Below are positions 34,492 to 45,298 of a DNA stretch of 45,298 nt, in pieces. The stretch is taken from contig JAEULD010000227.1 in assembly GCA_016792765.1 (NCBI GenBank), positions 1 to 45,298 of the forward strand. The letters run 5' to 3'. Each line of letters opens with the position of its first letter. The first letter of the stretch is position 1. The notes beneath the pieces are model-generated. The model worked only from the letters and a program-made list of their open reading frames with translations, was not told the DNA's origin and searched no databases. A program made the translations under genes and the position numbers. Source of the DNA: Candidatus Odyssella sp. (GTDB lineage Bacteria > Pseudomonadota > Alphaproteobacteria > Bin65).

Positions 34492-36525
34492 ATGTTGTCG
34501 CGTTTGCGGTCCGCGGCGATGGCGCTGGCCGCGCTGGGCGCAGTCGCCGCCGAAGCGGCGGCACAGACCGGCGACGGCGCGACCCAGGCCCTGGGGATAT
34601 GGAGCCGGCTCGCGGCGGCTCTCGGCGAGAAAGGCGCCAGCTTGGCCGCGGCAATCCAGGGCTTTCCGGATCAGATCGCCCGATTGGCGACGCAGCTTTC
34701 GGGCGGACGCGGCGCGTTCGGACTTGTCGCCGTTCTGGCCCTGCTCGCGCTCATCTTCGCCGGAGCCTATGCGATCGAGCGCATCCTCTCGCGCCGCTGG
34801 CGGCGGTGGAGCGAGAGCCTCCTCGGCATGAGCCTGCGCGGGTTCGGGCAGCGGCTTTCGGCGCTGGCCATTGCCGCGCTGCTCGATCTGATCGAGGCGG
34901 CGCTGTTTGCCGGTATCGCCGCCCTTGCATTGAGCATCGCGTTCGCGCCGAACAGCCTGCAACATGGCCTGGCCCTTGCCGTTGGCCTGACCGTTCTCAG
35001 CACTCGCATCGGCACCATTCCGCTACGCCTCGCCCTTTCTCCCGACAATGACGGCGCCAGGCTCTTTCATCCGCGCGCATCCGATCCCAAGAGACTGCTT
35101 GGCCAGGCGCAGATCGCGATCTCGCTGATGGCCGCCGCCTATTTCGGCAGCGGGTTCCTGGCCGTCGCCTCGTTTCCGCCGGTCTTGATCAACGCGTGGT
35201 TCCTCGCGTTGGGCATCGCGGTGACCGTCTGGATCATTCGGATCTTGTGGCGGCAACCCGATCGGCACGCCGCGAAAGGCGAACCGACGCCGTCCGACGG
35301 CGCGGCTCCTGCGCCCGAACAGATTCGACTGCTGTTTGCCAGGAACCGGCGCTGGCTCGTCATGGCGCTGATCGTCGGCGCGTGGATTCTTTGGGCCGCA
35401 AATCTTCTGCTCGATCACCGGGAAAGCGCGCTTGCCGTGCTCGTGAGCGCGCTGATCATCCTGTCGTTCCCGGCCTTCGATCGCTGCTGCCAGACGGCCA
35501 TCGGCTGGGCGGCTTTGCCGGATGACGGGCGAACGCCCGCGACCTCGGACACGGCGCAATGGCCGCTCCGATTCCGGCTGATGTTGCTCGTGCTTCGCCT
35601 CGCCCTCGTCGTCTTGGCCGCGATCCTCGCGCTCGAGGCGTGGGGACTGCGGGTGCTCGAAATGCTGGCGACGCCGGCGGGCCGCAAGGCGCTCCATGCC
35701 GTGCTCACCTTGGCGATTGCGGCGCCGCTGGCGATGCTGATCTGGCACGGAAGCCAGGCCTTGCTCGAGCGCAAGCTGGGACGCTTGCCGGCGCCGGGCG
35801 ACGAGACTCCGGGCACGCGCGCGCACACGCTGGTCCCGATTTTGCGCACGTTCCTCATGATCTTCCTGTGCGTGTTGGTCGCCATGATGGTGCTGGTCTC
35901 GGTCGGCGTCGAGATCGGCCCGCTCATCGCCGGCGCGGGCATCTTCGGCGTCGCCGTCGGGTTCGGCTCGCAGTCGCTGGTGCGCGACGTGATCTCGGGC
36001 TTCTTCTTCCTGCTCGACGACGCCTTCAGGCTCGGGGAGTACATCGATGTCGGGAAGTGCAAGGGCAGCGTCGAGAAGATCTCGATCCGCTCGCTCCAGC
36101 TTCGCCATCATCGCGGTGCGCTGAACACGATTCCCTACGGGCAGATACAATCCATCAGCAACTACACGCGGGACTGGGTGATCGAGAAACTGGAGTTCGG
36201 CCTCGTCTATGGGACCGATCCGGAGAAGGTCCGCAAGCTCGTGAAGAAGATCGGTCAGGAGCAGCTTGCGAACCCCGAGCTCGCGGCGGACATCCTCGAG
36301 CCGTTGAAGAGCCAGGGGGTTCAGCGTTTCGCCGATTCGGCGGTCGTCTTCCGTGCGAAGGTGAAATGCCGGCCCGGCCGGCAGTTCACGGTCCGGCGCG
36401 AAGCCTACCGGCGAATGCAGGAAGTGTTCTCGGCGAACGGCATCGATTTCGCCTACCCCACCTTGAACGTTCTGGGAGACCGGGCGGAGTTCCCCGAGCC
36501 GCCAAATCAGGCGCGCGCCCAATAG
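34492..36525 (+). CDS. MscS-family mechanosensitive channel, large multi-TM type
   Basis: 677 residues. A signal peptide (MLSRLRSAAMALAALGAVAAEAAAQ) is followed by about eight to ten predicted membrane helices. The C-terminal MscS domain has the pore helix and beta domain: GVEIGPLIAGAGIFGVAVGF, GSQSLVRDVISGFFFLLDD, EYIDVGKCKGSVEKI and NTIPYGQIQSISNYTRDW. It should release solutes on osmotic downshift. ATG 34492 is preferred over TTG 34471 because it starts the signal peptide directly. 40 bp after the beta-barrel gene, so possibly part of the promoter E operon. Confidence 0.9.
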   Translation: MLSRLRSAAMALAALGAVAAEAAAQTGDGATQALGIWSRLAAALGEKGASLAAAIQGFPDQIARLATQLSGGRGAFGLVAVLALLALIFAGAYAIERILSRRWRRWSESLLGMSLRGFGQRLSALAIAALLDLIEAALFAGIAALALSIAFAPNSLQHGLALAVGLTVLSTRIGTIPLRLALSPDNDGARLFHPRASDPKRLLGQAQIAISLMAAAYFGSGFLAVASFPPVLINAWFLALGIAVTVWIIRILWRQPDRHAAKGEPTPSDGAAPAPEQIRLLFARNRRWLVMALIVGAWILWAANLLLDHRESALAVLVSALIILSFPAFDRCCQTAIGWAALPDDGRTPATSDTAQWPLRFRLMLLVLRLALVVLAAILALEAWGLRVLEMLATPAGRKALHAVLTLAIAAPLAMLIWHGSQALLERKLGRLPAPGDETPGTRAHTLVPILRTFLMIFLCVLVAMMVLVSVGVEIGPLIAGAGIFGVAVGFGSQSLVRDVISGFFFLLDDAFRLGEYIDVGKCKGSVEKISIRSLQLRHHRGALNTIPYGQIQSISNYTRDWVIEKLEFGLVYGTDPEKVRKLVKKIGQEQLANPELAADILEPLKSQGVQRFADSAVVFRAKVKCRPGRQFTVRREAYRRMQEVFSANGIDFAYPTLNVLGDRAEFPEPPNQARAQ

Positions 36526-36604
36526 ATCGCGCATTCCGCGCCGCCGCGCGACCGGCACTCCGGCGCGCCCGCAAGCGACTGAAAAACGATCCGGTATCCG
36601 CGGC

Positions 36605-36693
36605 TGGCGGAGGGTGTGGGAATCGAACCCACGGTACCCTTTTGGGGTACACGGTTTAGCAAACCGTTGCCGTAACCACTTGGCTAACCCTCC
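36605..36693 (-). tRNA. tRNA-Ser(GCT)
   Basis: On the minus strand the acceptor arms GGAGGGT and ACCCTCC pair fully, followed by discriminator G and encoded CCA. The anticodon loop TTGCTAA within the ACGGT/ACCGT stem gives anticodon GCT (codons AGC/AGT). A long class II variable arm (GTACCCC-AA-AAGGGTAC) and the T-loop GTTCGAATC confirm tRNA-Ser. It is downstream of, and opposite to, the MscS gene. I see no integrated element beside it. Confidence 0.96.
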
Positions 36694-36807
36694 GCTGTGC
36701 CGCCGATACGGCAGCCGGCGCGGCGACGCGCCGGACTCCAGCCGGGAGGGTGCATTTAGGGGTGCCGCCGGAGCCTGTCAATCAGCCCAGCCGGCGGCCG
36801 ATTTGCG

Positions 36808-37323
36808 CTAGTCGCGCTCGGCCAGAAAGGGCGGCGGCTCGGCGGGGCGCGGGGCCGGCGCGCGGCTCTCGGCGTGACCGTTCCCGGCGCCGTTGCCGGC
36901 GGCGGCGGCGGTGGGCCGGAGCGGCGACGGGTTCTCGCTGCTGTTGTGGGCCTGCCAGCTCTGATAGGCGTCGCGCATCGAGCGGAACGCATCCGACGCT
37001 TCGTCGGTCGGCTGCGGCGCGCGGGTGACTTCGCGATAGCGGTCGCGCGCATCGACGAACGCCACCCACTCTGCCGCCAGATCGAGCGCCTGATTGGGCC
37101 GGCGGCGCTGATGGCTCTGCTGTCCGAGCTTCTCGGCGGCGACGAGGCATTCCCACAGGTTTCGCGCCAGATCCATCTCGCCCATCGCATAGGCGTGATT
37201 GAACGCCGCCAGCACCTTGTCGGTGAGGCGCCGGTTGTAGCGCGGGACTCCGGCGTCGATGAAGAACTCGCTCGCGTCGTCCGAAAAGAGCTGCGAAGCG
37301 TTGATCGGCGTGCCTTCCGCCAT
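36808..37323 (-). CDS. Hypothetical protein with disordered Pro/Ala tail
   Basis: 171 residues, no signal peptide. The helical N-terminal part (about 1-115) contains NRRLTDKVLAAFNHAYAMGEMDLARNLWECL, reminiscent of a short helical repeat unit. A low-complexity tail rich in Pro, Ala and Gly follows. I do not recognise the family. Divergent from the 65-residue gene at 37550, sharing the region with the inverted repeat at 37460-37490. Confidence 0.75.
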   Translation of the reverse strand: MAEGTPINASQLFSDDASEFFIDAGVPRYNRRLTDKVLAAFNHAYAMGEMDLARNLWECLVAAEKLGQQSHQRRRPNQALDLAAEWVAFVDARDRYREVTRAPQPTDEASDAFRSMRDAYQSWQAHNSSENPSPLRPTAAAAGNGAGNGHAESRAPAPRPAEPPPFLAERD

Positions 37324-37459
37324 GGCCCTGTCCTCGATGAGCGGAAACGCCGGCGCCGCGCCGCGGGTTCCGCGAAACGCACATTGCGCGCGGGCCGTTT
37401 GATTTTCCGTTAAGCACCCCGCCCGCCCGGCCTGGCGGGCGCCCCCGCCTCCGGCCCCG

Positions 37460-37490
37460 CCGCGTTAACCTTTTGTCAAGCTTAACGCGG
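37460..37490. repeat. Inverted repeat CCGCGTTAA-N13-TTAACGCGG
   Basis: Perfect 9-bp arms at 37460-37468 and 37482-37490, separated by 13 bp. It lies in the 226-bp divergent gap between two hypothetical genes, 59 bp before the start at 37550. No U-tract follows, so an operator is more likely than a terminator. The rest of the gap is GC-rich, with nothing else recognisable. Confidence 0.65.
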
Positions 37491-37549
37491 GAGGATCGGC
37501 AGGTCCGGCGATACGGACACCGCCGGTCTGGGGAGTCGAGGAGAGAGCG

Positions 37550-37747
37550 ATGCTGACCCGCAAGAGCCTGGAACTGCTGATCGACCTCGTCGAAATCAAG
37601 CTCGGTTCGATGGAGATCTTCGACCGCGACGATCAGAGGATCGTGCGCGATCTCGAGGCCTGCCGGAAGGAATTGACGGCGATGTCGCGCCCGAGCCGAC
37701 CGGCGCCGGTCGCCGCCATGGCCGCCCCGGCCTTGGCCGCCGCCTGA
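37550..37747 (+). CDS. Small hypothetical protein
   Basis: 65 residues. The first 45 are charged and helical (LTRKSLELLIDLVEIKLGSMEI, then DLEACRKELTAM), ending in an Ala/Pro tail. The ribosome site is GAGGAGAGAG. No family recognised. The clean start, good ribosome site and amphipathic helix pattern make it more than a chance frame, but support is limited. Confidence 0.6.
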   Translation: MLTRKSLELLIDLVEIKLGSMEIFDRDDQRIVRDLEACRKELTAMSRPSRPAPVAAMAAPALAAA

Positions 37748-37824
37748 CGCACGGCCCTTCCAAGCCTGCCGATCGTCGCCGCAACGCCAAGGCGGCCGCG
37801 GGATCGGCCCGCGGCTGCGGCCGG

Positions 37825-38457
37825 CTAGCCCGGCGGCGGCGGCGGCACAGCCATTCCCTTTAGAACCGCGGGGCGTGCGCCGACGGCGTCGTACCAGCGC
37901 TTCACGGCGGGGAAGTCCGTCAGCGCGACCAGGTGCCATTCGTGGCGCGCCACCCACGGATAGGTGGCGATGTCGGCGATCGAGTATTCGCCCGCGAGAT
38001 AATCCTGCGTCTTGAGGTGCCCGTCGAGCACGCCGTAGAGACGCCGCGTTTCCTTCGTGTAGCGCTCGATGGCATAGGGCACCTTCTCGGGCGCCGCGCG
38101 CAGGAAGTGATGCGCCTGGCCGAACATCGGCCCCACGCCCCCCATCTGGAACATGAGCCACTGCAGCGCCGCATAGCGGGCGCGCGGATCCTTGGGCAGG
38201 AACCTGCCGGTCTTCTCGGCGAGATAGATGAGGATCGCGCCCGATTCGAACACCGCGATCGGCCGCCTGTCCGGCCCGTCGGAATCGACGATCGCCGGGA
38301 TCTTGCTGTTGGGATTGATCTTGACGAACTGCGGCGTGAACTGATCGACGTTCTTGCCGATGTTGATCGGATGCACGGTATAGGGCAGCCCGCACTCTTC
38401 CAGCATGATGGAGGCCTTGCGGCCGTTGGGCGTGGTCCAGGTATAGAGATCGATCAC
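37825..38457 (-). CDS. Glutathione S-transferase family protein, YfcG/YghU-like
   Basis: 210 residues. The thioredoxin-like N-terminal domain starts [19 protein letters not shown]; the TPNG motif is that of the Nu-class GSTs YfcG and YghU, which lack a catalytic Cys and act as disulfide-bond reductases with glutathione. [13 protein letters not shown] and [16 protein letters not shown] are the glutathione-binding loops. The C-terminal helical domain has [17 protein letters not shown]. Single gene, cytoplasmic. Confidence 0.9.
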   Translation of the reverse strand: MIDLYTWTTPNGRKASIMLEECGLPYTVHPINIGKNVDQFTPQFVKINPNSKIPAIVDSDGPDRRPIAVFESGAILIYLAEKTGRFLPKDPRARYAALQWLMFQMGGVGPMFGQAHHFLRAAPEKVPYAIERYTKETRRLYGVLDGHLKTQDYLAGEYSIADIATYPWVARHEWHLVALTDFPAVKRWYDAVGARPAVLKGMAVPPPPPG

Positions 38458-38550
38458 GTTCTTCGTCCTCCGCGGCGACGCGCGACACCCTAGGGAGAGG
38501 CCGCGCGCGGCTCAAGCGCCGAAGCCGCCGTCGCGGGCCCGGCGCGCGGC

Positions 38551-39372
38551 CTATGCGGCGGAAGCGCCCGGCTTGATCGTGCGCGCGGCGGGGAACGTCG
38601 CGGTCACGGTGGTTCCCTTGCCGGGCTGGCTGGCCAGCTCGATCGTGCCGCCGTGCAGGTCCATGAGGCCCTTGCACAGCGGCAATCCGAGGCCCGTGCC
38701 GCCGCCCCCGATATCTTGCAGCCGGCCCAGGCCCGCGAACGGGTCGAACACGCCCGGGATCTCGGCCGGCTCGATCCCGCTGCCGCTGTCGGCGATCGTG
38801 AAGACGATGCGCCCGGCCCCGTCGAGCCGCGCCGAGACGGTCACGCGACCGCCTTTCGACGTGAAGCGCACGGCGTTGGAGATGAGATTCTGCAGGATCT
38901 GGCGCACCCGCCGGCGGTCGCCTTTGAGGCGCGGAAAGTCGGGCGGCACGTCGTGATTGATCTGGACGCCCGCCTGCGCGGCCTTCTCGCGCTGCTTCAG
39001 GCACACCGAGCGCACGGCGGCGCCGACGTCGATCTCGACCTGCTCCAGCTCGAGCGCGCCCGCTTCGGCCTTGGAAAGGTCCACCACGTCTTCGATCAGG
39101 CGCAGCAGATGCTGCGCGCTCGCACGGATGTCCTTCACGTAGTCGATGTAGCGCGGGATGCCGATCTTGCCGAACATCTCGCGCTCCATGATCTCGGAGA
39201 ACCCGATGATCGCGTTGAGCGGCGTGCGCAGGCCGTGGCTGATGTGCGCGATGAGAACCGACTTGCCGCGATCCGGCACCGGTTCGGGTTCGGCCGGCGC
39301 CGGCGTTTCCGCGCGCGCCGATGCCGGCTCGGCGCCCGGCTTGAGATCGAGCCGGACCTTACGCCTGGTCAT
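38551..39372 (-). CDS. Soluble orphan histidine kinase with altered H-box
   Basis: 273 residues with no membrane helix and no sensor domain. A disordered Pro/Glu/Ala N-terminus (about 1-37) leads to HisKA (H46, IAHISHGLRTPLNAIIGFSE) and HATPase_c (NLISNAVRFTSKGG, ADSGSGIEP, GTGLGLPLCKGLMDLHGGTI). The residue after the phospho-accepting His is Gly47, where kinases of this family have Glu or Asp. The kinase core closely resembles that of the next gene upstream (39512-41893). The start is ATG 39372; a GTG at 39411 is possible. Whether it autophosphorylates is doubtful. Confidence 0.88.
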   Translation of the reverse strand: MTRRKVRLDLKPGAEPASARAETPAPAEPEPVPDRGKSVLIAHISHGLRTPLNAIIGFSEIMEREMFGKIGIPRYIDYVKDIRASAQHLLRLIEDVVDLSKAEAGALELEQVEIDVGAAVRSVCLKQREKAAQAGVQINHDVPPDFPRLKGDRRRVRQILQNLISNAVRFTSKGGRVTVSARLDGAGRIVFTIADSGSGIEPAEIPGVFDPFAGLGRLQDIGGGGTGLGLPLCKGLMDLHGGTIELASQPGKGTTVTATFPAARTIKPGASAA

Positions 39373-39511
39373 GGATCTCGCGCGTTTGCCCGCGCTCGAT
39401 TTCCGCAGCACGCGCCATCAGCTCCGCGCCTCCTCCGTCATCCACCCTATCCCCTTTTTCGCGGCGCCGCTCAAGCGCGACATCCGGGGTGATCGCGCAC
39501 TCGCCGCCCCG

Positions 39512-41893
<2,382 letters not shown>

Positions 41894-42053
41894 GAAAGAA
41901 TCCGCCAGACGGAAGCCGTTGCGCAGAACGCGCTCGCCCTGCGAACAGCGCGCCGGAGCCCCCGCCCTCCCGGGCGAACGGCTCGTCAGCCAGTGTAATT
42001 CATTCTGAGGTCGTTGCGGTAAACAAAGAGTAAAATCGCCAAATCGTGCCGCG

Positions 42054-43820
42054 TCAGGCGGCAGAGCGAGCCGCGCGATCCGGCGCGGCCGGCTCGCGCC
42101 GCGCCGCCGGCCCGGCATAGACGCCGGTCTCGGTCGCCACGTAGTCGATCCGGCCGTCGGCGAGCGCGCGCAGGCACTCTTCGGGCCGGTTGATGATCGG
42201 CTCCTCGTGCACGTTGAAGCTCGTGTTGATCAGGATCGGCAGCCCCGTGCGCCGCTGGAACGCCTTGAGGATATCGTAGTAGAGCGGGTTGGAGCCGCGG
42301 CGGATCACCTGCGGGCGGGCCGTGTTGTCCACATGAACGACGGCCGGGATGCGCTCTTTCCAGCCGGGCTGGACGTGCGCGGTGATGGTCATGAACCGGG
42401 CGGCATAGGCCTTGGCGCGGCCGAGCTTGAACACCGTTTCGGCGTCTTCTTCGGCCACCACCGGCGCGAACGGCATGAATTCGGAGCGTTCGAGCCGCTG
42501 GTTGAGCGTGTCGTTGATCGTGGCGTCGGCCGGCGTCGCCAGGATCGTACGGGCGCCGAGGGCGCGCGGGCCGTATTCCATGCCCTTGGTGTAGATGGCG
42601 ACGATGCCGCCCTCGGCGACGAGCCGGGCCGCGGTTTCGACCGGGGCGCCGGGTACTTTTTCGATACCCGGCGCTCCGCCGAGCGCACGATCGATGTCGC
42701 CGCCGAAATCGCGCCCGAGATAGAGCGATTCGAGCCGGTAGCGGCGGTCGAGCCAGGTCGCGAGTCCGTCGCGTTCCAGCAGGAACTTCAGCACGCCGCC
42801 GGCCGCGAGGCCCTGGTCGCTCATCGCCGGATAGACGAACACCTCGTCCACCGGCAATTCCTCGGCGAGGCGCTGATTGAGCCGGACGTTCGCGAACACG
42901 CCGCCGGCGAGACCGAGCTTGCGCGATCCGCTCTTCGCGAGCAGTCGGCCGACCGCGGCGATCACGAAATCTTCGAGGAACCGCTGGATCGAGGCGGCGA
43001 CGTCTTCGCGCTTGGCGCCCTTGAACAGGTCGAACAGGAACTGGCGCATCGCCGCATTGTCGGCGAAGTCGCTCGTGATCTGCCCGCCGGCGTCGACGCG
43101 GAAATGGCCGGCGATCGCGTCGTAGAAAACCGGCTGGCCCCACGCGGCGAGGCCCGTCGTCTTGCCCTCGTGGCGGTTGATGCGGAAGCCGAGCGCCTGC
43201 GTGGCGTAGCCATAGGCGAGGCCGACGCTGTCGATGCGCATCGGCCGCGCCAGTTCGGCGTCGCCGCCGAACAATTCCTCGATCCTGCCGCCGCGGAAAA
43301 TGCGGTGGCTGTACTGCACGTTGTCGCCGCCGCCGTCGGCCGTGTAGAGCAGCGCGTCGTCCCAATCGGTGTGGAACAGCGTCGGCAGCGCGTGCGCCTC
43401 GTGATGATTGAAGAAGCGCACCGGAATGCCGGCCGGCAGGCCGAGCGCGCCCAGGAAATCGCCGGCGCGGAACATGGCCTCGCTATCGGTGCGCCGGTAG
43501 CGGACGCATTCGCGCTCCATGCTCTTGTGCTTTTCCTTGCCGACGAGGCGGCGCACCTTCGCCTCGAGCGCGCGGTCGAACGGCAGATGGCTGTAGAACC
43601 GCGCCGGAAACGCCCCGCGCCCGAGCACCAGCGCGCCGACGTCCTTCCTGTCGGCGCCGGCGATCGCGAGGCACTCGTCGATCGCCTCGGTCGGCACGCG
43701 CCCGCCATCGACCTTGCGCCGCGTCATGCGCTCCTGCGCCACGGCGGCCACGAGCCGGTAGCCGTCGTAAAGCGCGGCGCAGGCGTCGTGATAGCCCGAA
43801 TGGACGCCGAGGATGAGCAT
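42054..43820 (-). CDS. Carbamoyltransferase, NodU/TobZ family
   Basis: 588 residues. The N-terminal Kae1-like domain has GVHSGYHDACAALYDG (H11-D12) and FFNHHEAHA (H139, H140, H143), the metal-binding histidines. The C-terminal part has KGMEYGPRALGARTILA, FMPFAPVV and NTSFNVHEEPIIN, all typical. Members make carbamoyl adenylate from carbamoyl phosphate and ATP and transfer the carbamoyl group to a hydroxyl of an antibiotic, Nod factor or polysaccharide. No glycosyltransferase or antibiotic genes are nearby, so the acceptor is unknown. The adjacent PAS kinase may be unrelated. Confidence 0.9.
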   Translation of the reverse strand: MLILGVHSGYHDACAALYDGYRLVAAVAQERMTRRKVDGGRVPTEAIDECLAIAGADRKDVGALVLGRGAFPARFYSHLPFDRALEAKVRRLVGKEKHKSMERECVRYRRTDSEAMFRAGDFLGALGLPAGIPVRFFNHHEAHALPTLFHTDWDDALLYTADGGGDNVQYSHRIFRGGRIEELFGGDAELARPMRIDSVGLAYGYATQALGFRINRHEGKTTGLAAWGQPVFYDAIAGHFRVDAGGQITSDFADNAAMRQFLFDLFKGAKREDVAASIQRFLEDFVIAAVGRLLAKSGSRKLGLAGGVFANVRLNQRLAEELPVDEVFVYPAMSDQGLAAGGVLKFLLERDGLATWLDRRYRLESLYLGRDFGGDIDRALGGAPGIEKVPGAPVETAARLVAEGGIVAIYTKGMEYGPRALGARTILATPADATINDTLNQRLERSEFMPFAPVVAEEDAETVFKLGRAKAYAARFMTITAHVQPGWKERIPAVVHVDNTARPQVIRRGSNPLYYDILKAFQRRTGLPILINTSFNVHEEPIINRPEECLRALADGRIDYVATETGVYAGPAARREPAAPDRAARSAA

Positions 43821-43858
43821 GCTGTCCGGAGAATGAGCTGAAGTGTGCCGCCGCCTAC

Positions 43859-45298
43859 TTATCGGGCGCCGAGCTTCTTCGCCAGCAATTGATTGACGAG
43901 CTGCGGATTGGCCTTGCCGCCGGTGGCCTTCATCACTTGGCCGACGAACCAGCCGGCGACCTTGGCCTCGCCGGCCTTGTATTTCGCGACCTGGGCCGGG
44001 TTGGCGGCGATCGCGGCGTCGACGGCGGCTTCGATCGCGCCGGTGTCGGTGATCTGCCGGAGGCCTTTGGCTTCGACGATGGCGGCGGCGCCCTTGCCGG
44101 TCGCGAACATCTCGTCGAGCACGTCCTTGGCGATGCGGCCCGAGATCGTGTTGTCGGCGATGAGGCCGACGAGCTCGCCGAGCGCCGCGGCGGACACCGG
44201 CGACGCGCCGATCTCGAGCCCGGCCTTGGCGAGCCGCGCGAAGAACTCGTTGATCGTCCAGTTCGCGGCCAGCTTCGGGTCGCGGCCCCTGGCGACGGTT
44301 TCGTAGAACTCCGCCGTCTCCTTCTCCGCCACCAGCACGCCGGCGTCGTAGGCCGAGAGGCCGTAGTCGCGCAGGAAGCGCTCTTTCTTGGCGTCGGGCA
44401 GCTCGGGCAGGCCGGACTTGACGCCCTCAACCCACGCCGGATCGAGCACGAGCGGCAAGAGGTCGGGATCGGGGAAATAACGGTAGTCGTGCGCCTCTTC
44501 CTTGGAGCGCATCGGCCGCGTCTCGCCCTTGGCGCTGTCGAAGAGCCGCGTCTGCTGGTCGATCTTGCCGCCGTCCTCGAGCACCTCGATCTGGCGGCGC
44601 GATTCGTATTCCACCGCCTGCTTCACGAAGCGGATCGAGTTCACGTTCTTGATCTCGCAGCGGGTGCCGTATTCGGCCGTGCCGGCGCGGCGCACCGAGA
44701 CGTTGACGTCGGCGCGCAAATTGCCCTTCTCCATGTCGCCGTCGCAGGTGCCGAGATAGCGCAGGATCGAACGCAGCTTCGCGAGATAGGCGCCCGCTTC
44801 GTCGGCGCTGCGCAGGTCGGGCTTCGAGACGATCTCCATCAGCGCCACGCCGGCGCGGTTGAGATCGACGAAGGTGCGGCGCGGGTCCTGGTCGTGCAGG
44901 CTCTTGCCGGCGTCCTGCTCCAAATGCACGCGCTCGATGCCGACGCTCTTCGTCGTTCCGTCGTCGAGATCGAGCGTCAGCGCGCCCTCGCCAACCACCG
45001 GCTGCTTGTATTGCGAGATCTGATAGCCTTGCGGCAGATCGGGGTAGTAGTAGTTCTTGCGGTCGAACACCGAGCGGAGATTGATCTTCGCGTTCAAGCC
45101 GAGACCGGTGCGGACGGCCTGCTCGACCGCGGCGCGATTGATCACCGGCAGCATGCCGGGCATCGCGGCATCGACGAGCGAGACCTGGGTATTCGGCTCG
45201 GCGCCGAATTCGGTGGAAGCGCCCGAGAACAGCTTGGACTTCGCGTTCACCTGGGCATGGACCTCCATGCCGATGACGACTTCCCACTTCCCGGTGCG
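43859..45298 (-). CDS. gatB: Asp-tRNA(Asn)/Glu-tRNA(Gln) amidotransferase subunit B (N-terminus cut)
   Basis: 479 residues are visible, open at the window edge, starting within the [13 protein letters not shown] segment that opens Gat[38 protein letters not shown] and [10 protein letters not shown] are family signatures, and the YqeY-like C-terminal tail domain is complete ([17 protein letters not shown]). It forms GatCAB, which converts mischarged Glu-tRNA(Gln) or Asp-tRNA(Asn) by transamidation. gatA and gatC are probably beyond the right edge. Confidence 0.96.
   Translation of the reverse strand, partial: RTGKWEVVIGMEVHAQVNAKSKLFSGASTEFGAEPNTQVSLVDAAMPGMLPVINRAAVEQAVRTGLGLNAKINLRSVFDRKNYYYPDLPQGYQISQYKQPVVGEGALTLDLDDGTTKSVGIERVHLEQDAGKSLHDQDPRRTFVDLNRAGVALMEIVSKPDLRSADEAGAYLAKLRSILRYLGTCDGDMEKGNLRADVNVSVRRAGTAEYGTRCEIKNVNSIRFVKQAVEYESRRQIEVLEDGGKIDQQTRLFDSAKGETRPMRSKEEAHDYRYFPDPDLLPLVLDPAWVEGVKSGLPELPDAKKERFLRDYGLSAYDAGVLVAEKETAEFYETVARGRDPKLAANWTINEFFARLAKAGLEIGASPVSAAALGELVGLIADNTISGRIAKDVLDEMFATGKGAAAIVEAKGLRQITDTGAIEAAVDAAIAANPAQVAKYKAGEAKVAGWFVGQVMKATGGKANPQLVNQLLAKKLGAR

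Noticed and set aside
36605..36693. tRNA-Ser as attachment site of an integrated element
   Set aside because: No integrase gene, no repeated tRNA 3' end and no composition change were seen on either side.

Overview
The window is a very GC-rich bacterial chromosome segment with tightly packed genes. It looks alphaproteobacterial, probably from the Rhodospirillales or Rhizobiales side. The reasons are the divergent lytic transglycosylase / dapA-smpB block, a bactofilin-M23 pair whose upstream region carries clustered GANTC (CcrM) sites, Tat- and Sec-exported proteins typical of that class, and FixJ/FixL-type regulators. No phage, insertion sequence or CRISPR array was seen. The genus cannot be told from the sequence alone.

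Left part (1-7.5 kb): smpB (cut by the window edge) and dapA on the minus strand, separated by a long inverted repeat. Divergent from them are two tandem Slt-type lytic transglycosylases, a type II haloacid-dehalogenase-like HAD protein and a threonine/serine dehydratase. A strong terminator hairpin at 7.6 kb serves the opposing bactofilin / M23 peptidase operon (7.7-9.7 kb), a probable cell-shape module. Its 450-bp AT-rich upstream region holds four GANTC sites within 45 bp. Next come a PIG3-like quinone oxidoreductase, a small c-type cytochrome and a YeiH-like transporter.

12.7-21.3 kb is one long plus-strand operon. It encodes a GntR/HutC regulator behind a perfect TGTCTAGACA palindrome, a LivK-like binding protein, two paralogous ferritin-like proteins, LivH, LivM, LivG, LivF and an amidase. 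One ferritin-like paralogue keeps a full diiron ligand set and the other has lost part of it. The operon looks like an uptake and oxidation/hydrolysis pathway for an unknown, perhaps amide-containing, compound. A carboxymuconolactone-decarboxylase-like gene and a MetE-like gene follow on the minus strand.

23-36.5 kb is the most unusual part. Five intergenic positions carry the same palindrome, TTGG-N8-CCAA (best form TTGGACC-WW-GGTCCAA). At each one a -10-like hexamer can be placed exactly 21 nt downstream on the side facing the next gene. These promoters precede a DUF2092 operon, a small secreted protein, a Tat-exported sulfatase-like operon with a DUF2490 protein, a receiver-only response regulator and a patatin-like lipoprotein operon with a beta-barrel protein and an MscS-family channel. 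In their midst lies a two-component pair: a histidine kinase with an ABC-binding-protein-like periplasmic sensor and a FixJ-type regulator. That regulator is the natural candidate for reading the palindrome. I read this as a compact, apparently undescribed envelope regulon.

Right part (36.6-45.3 kb): tRNA-Ser(GCT), two small hypothetical genes, a YfcG-like GST, a soluble orphan histidine kinase with an altered H-box (HG instead of HE), a four-PAS soluble histidine kinase whose kinase core is its close paralogue, a NodU/TobZ-type carbamoyltransferase and gatB (cut by the window edge).
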